NCBI RefSeq assembly: GCF_018397995.1
Contig: NZ_BBQH01000011.1
Coordinates: 124,001-188,000 of the forward strand
DNA: 64,000 nt
Reading direction: 5' to 3'
From: Rhizomonospora bruguierae
GTDB taxonomy: Bacteria; Actinomycetota; Actinomycetes; Mycobacteriales; Micromonosporaceae
Shown: piece after piece, positions 58,453 through 64,000 of the stretch
Layout: each line of letters opens with the position of its first letter
Position numbering within the stretch: the first letter of the stretch is position 1
Position numbers and translations under genes: made by a program
Notes under the pieces: generated by a model
Told to the model about the DNA's origin: nothing
Seen by the model: the letters and a program-made list of their open reading frames with translations, nothing else
The model's database searches: none

Positions 58453-58610
58453 GAAGCGGTCCCGGTAGCGGCCCGAACGCGCCGGTTTGTCGTCGCACAG
58501 CGACGATCCGGACTGAACCCTCGACCGCCGGCCGCCGTACCAAGGGCGGGTGCCGGCGGCACGCGCACGGGTGCCCACTGACGTGATCGCCTGAGGAAAG
58601 GGTTCGGGGA

Positions 58611-60389
58611 TTGTCGCTCATCACGCGCCTGCGCCAAGCGAAACAGCAATCCGCGACGCCCGACGACGCCGACCCCGAGGCGCCTGAGGCGCCCGGGGAG
58701 CCCGAGCAGCCCGGGGAGACCGACGCGGCGGGCGACGCCGAGGGGCCGGTGGCCGGTCCCGGTCGGCTTCGCGTCGCGCTCCGCTGGACCGTCACCGGCG
58801 CCGCCGCCGTGCTCGTCCTGTCGGCCCTGCTGCTGCCGAACCGGCTCGGCCGCCTGCACCCCAGCGCGTTCGCGCGCATCCCCGTCGAGGCGATCGCCGG
58901 CGCCGTGGTCCTGCTGGTCCTGCGTCCCGCGCCGCGCCGGGTGGCGGCCGTGGTGGCCGGTGCCGGCCTTGGCCTGCTGACCGTGGTCAAGCTGCTGGAC
59001 ATGGGCTTCTACGAGGTCCTCAACCGCCCGTTCGACCTGGTCCTGGACTGGGTCCTGTTCGACGACGCGTACGGCTTCCTGGTCGACTCGCTCGGCCGGG
59101 CGGGCGCGATCGCCGCGGCGGTCGGCCTGGTGCTGCTGGTCCTGGCGGTCCTCGCCGGGATGGCGCTGGCGGTGCTGCGGCTGACCCGCCTGCTGGTCCG
59201 GCACGAGACCGCCACCGCGCGGGGCGCCGGCGTGGCCGCCGTGGCCTGGATCGCGTGCGCCGCGCTCGGCGCCCAACTCGTCCCCGGGCTGCCGGTCGCC
59301 GCCCGCACCACGACCGGCCTGCTGAAGAACCGGGTCCACCAGGTCAGCGCCGGCCTGCGCGACCAGCGGGCGTTCGCCGCCCAGGCCGACCGGGACGACT
59401 TCCGCGACGTCCCGGCCGACCGGTTGCTGTCCGCCCTGCGCGGCAAGGACGTGCTGGTCACCTTCGTGGAGAGCTACGGCCGGGTCGCGTTCACCGACCC
59501 GCACCTGGCCGCCCAGGTCGACCCGGTGCTGGCCGACGGCACCCACCGCCTGGCCGCCGCGGGCTTCGACGCCCGCAGCGCCTTCCTCACCTCGCCCACC
59601 TTCGGCGGCGGCAGTTGGCTGGCCCACTCCACGTTCCTGTCCGGACTGTGGATCAACAACCAGCAGCGCTACCGCACCCTGGTCTCCAGCGACCGGCTGA
59701 CCCTCACCGCGGCCTTCCGGCGGGCGGACTGGCAGACCGTCGGCGTCATGCCCGGCGTGGTGCGGGCCTGGCCGGAGAGCCGGTTCTACGGCATCGACAA
59801 GGTGTACGACTCGCGCAACCTCGGGTACGCGGGCCCGAAGTTCAGTTGGGCACCCATGCCGGACCAGTTCTCCCTGCGCCGGTTCCAGGCCCTGGAGCAC
59901 GGCCCGACGCACGCGCCGATAATGGCCGAGATCCACCTGGTCTCCAGCCACCTGCCGTGGGCCCCGCTGCCCCGGACGCTGGACTGGGACGCGCTCGGCG
60001 ACGGCTCCCGGTACGCCGAGATCGCCGAGGAGGGCCAGCCCAAGAGCGTCATCTGGCAGGACCCGGCGGCGGTGCGCACCGAGTACGGCCGGTCGCTCCA
60101 GTACTGCCTGGAGACACTGGTCAGCTGGGTCGAGCGGTACGGCGACGACAACATCGTGCTGGTCTTCCTCGGCGACCACCAGCCCTCGCCGATCGTCAGC
60201 GGCGACGGCGCCAGCCACGACGTGCCGATCACGATCGTGACCCGGGACCAGGCGGTCCTGGACCGGATCGCCGGCTGGAACTGGCAACCGGGCCTGAAAC
60301 CCGGCCCGGGCGCGCCGGTGTGGCCGATGAACGCCTTCCGCGACCGCTTCCTCAACGCCTTCACCCCCACCCCGGACCCCACCCACTGA
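58611..60389 (+). CDS. LtaS-like membrane sulfatase/phosphoglycerol transferase
   Basis: A 592-residue membrane protein with an acidic Pro/Glu-rich cytoplasmic N-terminus (1-50), about five helices (55-240) and a large extracellular alkaline-phosphatase-fold domain (260-592). VLVTFVESYGRVAF holds the metal/nucleophile region, SPTFGGGSWLAHSTFLSG follows, and LVFLGDHQPSP is the metal-binding motif. Related enzymes transfer phosphoglycerol or phosphoethanolamine to surface polymers. TTG 58611 is the start, with GAGGAAAGG 9 nt upstream; no other start keeps the N-terminus. Confidence 0.82.
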   Translation: MSLITRLRQAKQQSATPDDADPEAPEAPGEPEQPGETDAAGDAEGPVAGPGRLRVALRWTVTGAAAVLVLSALLLPNRLGRLHPSAFARIPVEAIAGAVVLLVLRPAPRRVAAVVAGAGLGLLTVVKLLDMGFYEVLNRPFDLVLDWVLFDDAYGFLVDSLGRAGAIAAAVGLVLLVLAVLAGMALAVLRLTRLLVRHETATARGAGVAAVAWIACAALGAQLVPGLPVAARTTTGLLKNRVHQVSAGLRDQRAFAAQADRDDFRDVPADRLLSALRGKDVLVTFVESYGRVAFTDPHLAAQVDPVLADGTHRLAAAGFDARSAFLTSPTFGGGSWLAHSTFLSGLWINNQQRYRTLVSSDRLTLTAAFRRADWQTVGVMPGVVRAWPESRFYGIDKVYDSRNLGYAGPKFSWAPMPDQFSLRRFQALEHGPTHAPIMAEIHLVSSHLPWAPLPRTLDWDALGDGSRYAEIAEEGQPKSVIWQDPAAVRTEYGRSLQYCLETLVSWVERYGDDNIVLVFLGDHQPSPIVSGDGASHDVPITIVTRDQAVLDRIAGWNWQPGLKPGPGAPVWPMNAFRDRFLNAFTPTPDPTH

Positions 60390-60413
60390 CCCACGATGGG
60401 AGCGGGGGCGGGT

Positions 60414-60596
60414 TCAGGAGAGCGGCTTGCGGTGGATGGTGGAGGATCGGCGGACGCTCATGCCTACCCGCTCGTACAGCGAGAGGGCGCCCGTCCGCGA
60501 GTGGGTCCACAAGGTACAGGCGCGCTGCCCGCTCCGGTAACCCTCGCGGAACGCGTGCCGCAGGATGCACCGGAAGCTGGCCACGTGGCACCTCAT
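60414..60596 (-). pseudogene. C-terminal fragment of a GNAT acetyltransferase
   Basis: The 60-codon frame resembles only the last third of a GNAT enzyme: ILRHAFREGYRSGQRACTLW, then SRTGALSLYERVGMSVRRSST and a terminal IHRKPL. The acetyl-CoA loop that should precede it is absent and no matching frame continues upstream. It is most likely a gene remnant between the sulfatase and the DUF4180 pair. Confidence 0.6.
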
Positions 60597-60635
60597 CTGG
60601 GCGACTGCCCGGATCGGCGCGGCGCTGATCGGCCG

Positions 60636-61034
60636 CTACCGCGCCCGGCCGCGCGGCCCGAGGCGCTCCCGGGCGGCGTGCAGCCGCTCGTCCAGCGCCT
60701 CCAGGTCGGGGACGAACCACACGTGGTCCGCCGAGTTCGACTCCTGGACCAGGGCGCGCAGGGCGGAACTCGCGGCCAGGTGCCGGGAGATGTCGCCGAT
60801 CACCGCCAGGCGCAGGTGGTAGTTGACGAACTTCTGCATGACCTCGCCCGCGAAGCGGGTGCCGAGGTCGAAGAAGTCCTCGTCCAGCCGGCTCGCCGGC
60901 ACGGCCACCACCTCGGCGCCGAGGAACGCCGCGCCGATCAGGTCGAGCGCGTCCTGCACGGTCGCCACCGGAGGGCCGGCCGGGTCGCAGACCAGCACGG
61001 TCACCCCGGCCCGCTGGAGCACCTCGTCAGGCAC
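60636..61034 (-). CDS. DUF4180 protein
   Basis: The 132-residue protein matches DUF4180: DALDLIGAAFLGAEVVAVPASRLDEDFFDL, EVMQKFVNYHLRLAVIGDISRHLAASSALRALVQESN and a terminal VWFVPDLEAL. Function unknown. Its start overlaps by 8 nt the end of the HTH gene upstream, a pairing seen repeatedly in actinobacteria, so the two probably form one regulatory unit. Confidence 0.85.
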   Translation of the reverse strand: MPDEVLQRAGVTVLVCDPAGPPVATVQDALDLIGAAFLGAEVVAVPASRLDEDFFDLGTRFAGEVMQKFVNYHLRLAVIGDISRHLAASSALRALVQESNSADHVWFVPDLEALDERLHAARERLGPRGRAR

Positions 61035-61497
61035 CGCCGACCTCCCCGCCGGGCAGCCCGTCGCCGCGGTCCAGGATCGCGTCGACGACCGAGTCGATCA
61101 TGCGGAGTAGCTCGGCGCTCGCGGCGGGGCCGCCCAGGATCACGATTCTCATCCGGTTCCGTTCCTCCTCGTAGATGGTCTGGACGCGCGGCGGCGGCTG
61201 GCCCGCGCCGGCACCGGTGTTCGCGGCGGCGTGGATGAACGTGCCCAACCGGTCGGCGGCGGTCGGGCCGACGCCGCCGATCTGCACGATGCTCGACACC
61301 TCCACCGCTGCCGGCGAGCCGCCCGCCGCCGGCGCCGACTGCCCGGTCAGCGCGGCCAGGTCGGCGTGGGCGATCCGGTACTGCTTACCGATCCGCACCG
61401 CGCGCAGCCGCCCGGACCGGATGTAGCCACGCACCGTGCGCACGTGTAGCCCCAGCCGCTCGGCGACCTGCTCGACCGAGTACATCTCGTTCCTCAT
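61027..61497 (-). CDS. Helix-turn-helix (MerR/excisionase-type) regulator paired with DUF4180
   Basis: A 156-residue protein with an N-terminal winged helix MYSVEQVAERLGLHVRTVRG, then RSGRLRAVRIGKQYRIAHADL. A Pro/Gly/Ala linker follows and a C-terminal beta-alpha segment ENEERNRMRIVILGG-like (here YEEERNRMRIVILGGPAASA). It is the likely DNA-binding regulator for its own operon. An AGGGAG site lies just before ATG 61497; ATG 61485 (MYSVEQ) is an alternative. It is divergent from the CBM2 gene across an inverted repeat. Confidence 0.82.
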   Translation of the reverse strand: MRNEMYSVEQVAERLGLHVRTVRGYIRSGRLRAVRIGKQYRIAHADLAALTGQSAPAAGGSPAAVEVSSIVQIGGVGPTAADRLGTFIHAAANTGAGAGQPPPRVQTIYEEERNRMRIVILGGPAASAELLRMIDSVVDAILDRGDGLPGGEVGGA

Positions 61498-61511
61498 CGC
61501 TCCCTAACCTA

Positions 61512-61542
61512 CCCTATCGAGGGATGGATGCAGCAGATAGGG
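61512..61542. promoter_or_regulatory. Inverted repeat CCCTATC-N17-GATAGGG
   Basis: Perfect 7-bp arms at 61512-61518 and 61536-61542 lie 15 bp upstream of the HTH gene, between the divergent genes, a likely autoregulatory operator. A 10-bp direct repeat TCGAGGGATG (61517 and 61610) overlaps one arm and the start of the CBM2 gene. Confidence 0.5.
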
Positions 61543-61616
61543 CCACCATCCGGCCCCGCCGCCCACCTGACCGATGAAGCTTGACGGATATCGATGCCTT
61601 GCCGCACTGTCGAGGG

Positions 61617-62774
61617 ATGTCTGGTGCCCGCTCCGCATCCTCGCCCCGTCGTCTCTGGCCGGCGCTGCTGGCCACCTTCACCCTGCCGGCCGCGATGATC
61701 GCGATCGGCCTGGCCGCCGTGCCCGGCGCGAGCGCCGGAAGCACACCGGCCCCGCTGCCGGTCGCGGCGACCGTCGCGCCGCCGCCCCCCACACCCCCGC
61801 CCACGACGCCGAACACCTCGCCGTTCCCGCCGTCGGCCCCGACCAACCTGGTCGCCACGAGCGTCCGGACCACCTCCGTCACGCTGTCCTGGACGGCCTC
61901 GACCCCGGGCTGCTGCGCCATCGAGGGGTACGACATCACCTACACCGAGTCCTTCAACGACATCGCGTGGAGCGTGCGCCTCGGCAACGTCACCACGGCG
62001 ACCATCACCACCGGCATCCGGGCCACCGGCCAGTACCACTTCTCGGTGCGCGCCCGGGACGGCCTGGGCCACCAGTCGCTGGGCACCCCGATCTCGGTCG
62101 TCACCCCGGCCACCGACACCGGGCCGGACACCACACCGCCGACCGCGCCGGCGAACCTGGCCGCCTCGGGCGTCACCGCCACCAGCGTCGTGCTGACCTG
62201 GTCGCCGGCCACGGACAACGTGGGCGTGGTGGGGTACGACGTGTATCGGTTCGACGGGTTGTATCTCTCGACGCTGCTGGCCACCGTGTCGTCTACCACC
62301 TACCCGGCCGCGCTGTCCTCCTCGGCGTACCGCAACATCTTCTATGTGCGCGCCCGGGACGCGGCGGGCAACCTGTCAGCATCGTCCAACATGGTCCCGG
62401 TCGAGACCACCAACCCGACTGCCACACCGACGGTGACGCCGACCCTCCCGCCGCCCACCTGCCGGGTCACGTACCACACGCAGTCCGAGTGGACGGGCGG
62501 GTTCGTCACCTCGGTGACGGTCGCGAACACGGGCCGGACCGCGATCGACGGCTGGACGCTGGCCTTCAGCTTCCCGGGCGACCAGCGGGTCACCTCGTAC
62601 TGGAGCGCCGCGGTCACCCAGTCCGGCACCGACGTCACGGCGCGGAACCTGGGATGGAACAACCGGATCGCGCCCGACGGCAGCGTGACGTTCGGCATCC
62701 AGGGGCAGTGGACGGCCAGCAACGCCGCGCCGGCCGGCTTCTCGCTGAACGGGCTGCCCTGCACTATCGGATAG
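61617..62774 (+). CDS. Secreted FN3-FN3-CBM2 protein without catalytic domain
   Basis: The 385-residue secreted protein has a signal peptide (SSPRRLWPALLATFTLPAAM, cut near PGASA) and a Pro/Thr linker. Two fibronectin type III domains cover residues 70-155 and 165-255 (each with SVTLSW or SVVLTWSPATDN and a YxVRARD strand). A second Pro/Thr linker and a C-terminal family 2 carbohydrate-binding module (about 285-385, disulfide Cys at both ends) complete it. No enzyme domain is present. It probably binds cellulose, xylan or chitin outside the cell. ATG 61617 follows a CACTGT box by 6 nt; in-frame TTG 61581 is less likely. Confidence 0.82.
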   Translation: MSGARSASSPRRLWPALLATFTLPAAMIAIGLAAVPGASAGSTPAPLPVAATVAPPPPTPPPTTPNTSPFPPSAPTNLVATSVRTTSVTLSWTASTPGCCAIEGYDITYTESFNDIAWSVRLGNVTTATITTGIRATGQYHFSVRARDGLGHQSLGTPISVVTPATDTGPDTTPPTAPANLAASGVTATSVVLTWSPATDNVGVVGYDVYRFDGLYLSTLLATVSSTTYPAALSSSAYRNIFYVRARDAAGNLSASSNMVPVETTNPTATPTVTPTLPPPTCRVTYHTQSEWTGGFVTSVTVANTGRTAIDGWTLAFSFPGDQRVTSYWSAAVTQSGTDVTARNLGWNNRIAPDGSVTFGIQGQWTASNAAPAGFSLNGLPCTIG

Positions 62775-62834
62775 CGAGTGGTCGGTCACGAGGCCCGGGC
62801 GGCGATCCCGGCAGGGCGCAGGCGGTGTTTGTCT

Positions 62835-62887
62835 CCCGGTCGCCCTTGGCGCCGAGGCGCTCACGGCCAAGGCAGCCGCAGACCGGG
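62835..62887. repeat. Nested inverted repeats downstream of the CBM2 gene
   Basis: Outer arms CCCGGTC (62835-62841) / GACCGGG (62881-62887) enclose inner arms CCTTGGC (62844-62850) / GCCAAGG (62866-62872). A long bulged hairpin would form about 60 bp after the stop, which may act as a terminator. The surrounding gap 62775-63006 has no gene. Confidence 0.5.
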
Positions 62888-62965
62888 TGATCCGGCAACG
62901 CCGCCGGTCGTCGTCCGGGTCCGCGCGGCCGACCATGCCCTTCCGAAAGTCCACTGCCGCGCTGG

Positions 62966-62984
62966 CGGCCGGTGACGCCGGCCG
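62966..62984. terminator. Hairpin CGGCCGG-TGACG-CCGGCCG
   Basis: A perfect 7-bp stem with a 5-nt loop stands 22 bp beyond the stop of the minus-strand dehydrogenase gene at 63007 and is a probable terminator for it. Confidence 0.5.
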
Positions 62985-63006
62985 TCAGCGCGGTGTACGC
63001 GGTCCG

Positions 63007-63810
63007 TCAGCCCGCATCGGTGTGACCCGGCGGCCCGGCCGCCAGTTCGGCAAGCAGATCCCGGCTGGCCGCCGCGACCCGCGCCGGCACACCCAGCTCG
63101 CCCAGCAACTCGACGGCCGCGGCCATCTCGTGGACCCGCCGTGCGGCGTGCCGGCGGGAGCCGCGCTCCAGCCGGTCCACGGTCTGCGGCGCGGCGCGGG
63201 TCAGCTCGTCGGCGATGTTCGCACGCAGCCAGTCCTCGCACCCGGCCGCCCGCGCCGCGGCCAGCGCCTCCACCACGGCCGCGGCCAGCCCCTTGAAGAA
63301 GACGCTGCGCAGCAGCTTGCGGGTGGCGGCGTCGCCCGGCTCGCCGGGCAGCACCTCCACCGCCGCGCCGAGCGGCACCATGACCGCCCGGTACGCCTCC
63401 GCGCCGGCGCCGCTGGCCAGCATGGGGGTGCGCAGCCCCCGGCCCGGCACCGGCGACATCAGGGCGACGTCGGCGAACAGCCCGGGGGTCCGCGCCAGCT
63501 CGCCGGCCAGGGCGCGCTTCAGTCCGGCGCTCCCGGTGTTCAGGTCGGCCCAGACCGCGCCCGGGGCGAACGCGGGCGCGCCGCGCCGGGCGGCGGTGAG
63601 CGCGTCGGCGGCGCTGTTCACGCTCAGCACCACGCACGCGCCGGTCACCGCGTCGCTCTCGTCGCGGCATCCGGTGACGCCTTCCGGCGCCCCGACGGCC
63701 GGGTCGTACCCCCGCACCTCGGCACCGGCCCGGACCAGGTCCCGCGCGATCTCGCCGCCCGCCTCACCCAGGCCCAGGACGGCCACGCACACCCGGCCCG
63801 CGTCGGCCAT
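63007..63810 (-). CDS. NAD(P)-dependent 3-hydroxyisobutyrate-dehydrogenase-like protein (DUF1932)
   Basis: The 267-residue protein has an N-terminal Rossmann domain (VCVAVLGLGEAGGEIARDLV, residues 6-25). The catalytic Lys region is RKLLRSVFFKGLAAAVVEALAAA (about 165-187), and a C-terminal DUF1932 helical domain follows. Family members oxidise beta-hydroxy acids. ATG 63810 with GAGGGGGCGG upstream is preferred over an in-frame start at 63843, which adds a poorly conserved 11 residues. Confidence 0.82.
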   Translation of the reverse strand: MADAGRVCVAVLGLGEAGGEIARDLVRAGAEVRGYDPAVGAPEGVTGCRDESDAVTGACVVLSVNSAADALTAARRGAPAFAPGAVWADLNTGSAGLKRALAGELARTPGLFADVALMSPVPGRGLRTPMLASGAGAEAYRAVMVPLGAAVEVLPGEPGDAATRKLLRSVFFKGLAAAVVEALAAARAAGCEDWLRANIADELTRAAPQTVDRLERGSRRHAARRVHEMAAAVELLGELGVPARVAAASRDLLAELAAGPPGHTDAG

Positions 63811-63897
63811 GCCGCCCCCTCTAGTCGACAACATCGTTGACAATCACCAGCCTGTCCCGCCGCGCGCCCCGAGGCAAGGGGCCACCCCGCTGCTTTC

Positions 63898-63948
63898 GAT
63901 CTGGCCAGAAATGCGGCGTGTCGTACCAAGATCTCGCCCCGGGCTGCC
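63898..63948. repeat. Partial GCGAGATCTTGGTAC element, copy C (inverted)
   Basis: Read on the minus strand, GGCAGCCCGGGGCGAGATC and TTGGTACGA (63921-63948) match copy B exactly. A core CGCCGCATTTCTGGCCAGATC (in part) follows, close to copy A; the second terminal arm is missing. It lies upstream of the dehydrogenase gene near the window end. The remaining bases to 64000 are too few to call a gene, although GTG 63986 with GGGAGGGG upstream could begin one. Confidence 0.7.
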
Positions 63949-64000
63949 CCCGCCAAGCGCCGCGCGGGAGGGGAATCATCGTCAGGTGACGGGTAACGCG

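Noticed and set aside
63986-64000. Start of a further plus-strand gene at the window edge
   Set aside because: GTG with GGGAGGGG upstream is suggestive, but only five codons are visible, so it was not called.

Overview
The window is about 72-75% GC with almost purely G/C third codon positions. It looks like chromosomal DNA of a mycelial actinobacterium of the Micromonosporaceae (Micromonospora-like). Support for this comes from the XRE/DUF5753-DUF397 pair, the DUF574 methyltransferase coupled to a GGDEF-EAL protein, family 2 carbohydrate-binding modules on secreted proteins, F420-type PPOX and LLM enzymes, a second gyrase/topoisomerase IV pair, and many genes with a TANNNT box only 6-7 nt before the start codon. 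I see no rRNA, tRNA, CRISPR, insertion sequence or prophage.

Layout. 1-1.6 kb: end of a redox cluster (NuoF-like flavoprotein plus 3Fe-4S ferredoxin). 1.8-4.3 kb: a LacI regulator followed by a secreted CE1-type esterase with a CBM2. 4.3-9.9 kb: a truncated TacT-like acetyltransferase, a Zn-ribbon membrane protein, a small acetyltransferase, the DUF5753/DUF397 pair, and an aminotransferase convergent with a sulfotransferase-like gene. 10-12.5 kb: methyltransferase and c-di-GMP protein. 13.7-17.4 kb: a three-subunit molybdenum aldehyde oxidoreductase (PaoABC-like), with three tandem 89-bp repeats between its second and third genes. 17.4-22.7 kb: MFS exporter, NAD kinase, PPOX enzyme, an SDR pseudogene and a TPR-GGDEF cyclase.

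22.8-34.9 kb (minus strand): a long operon. It starts with a dipeptide/oligosaccharide ABC importer, continues with a GH4 glycosidase and a BadF-type amino-sugar kinase, and ends with a CHAT-family protease and a three-helix membrane protein joined by 4-base start/stop overlaps. A gap of about 600 bp follows, then a secreted GH115 alpha-glucuronidase whose promoter carries the same 10-bp palindrome as the esterase at 2.95 kb. This suggests a xylan side-chain regulon.

38.8-42 kb: redoxin, TetR and AraC regulators (separated by two more copies of the 89-bp repeat), a PCC/DUF296 protein and a membrane protein. 42-47.7 kb: topoisomerase IV/gyrase B and A genes; subunit A is interrupted by a 368-residue intein with LAGLIDADG motifs. 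47.9-56.4 kb: methyltransferase, LLM enzyme, L,D-transpeptidase, a shrunken cis-prenyltransferase-like gene, a small S1 protein, PrsW, a serine hydrolase, a LigD-type polymerase and an aldo/keto reductase. 56.4-58.4 kb: PadR regulator with a 36-bp palindromic operator and an ABC ATPase-FtsX fusion created by deletion. 58.6-63.8 kb: LtaS-like sulfatase, GNAT remnant, DUF4180/HTH pair, FN3-CBM2 secreted protein and a 3-HIBADH-like dehydrogenase.

The most unusual signal is the 89-bp repeat. Each full unit is a mini-cistron of 30 codons. Its GTG start overlaps the stop of the preceding cistron and its TGA overlaps the GTG of the next, so arrays slot exactly into GTGA translational-coupling junctions at two unrelated loci.
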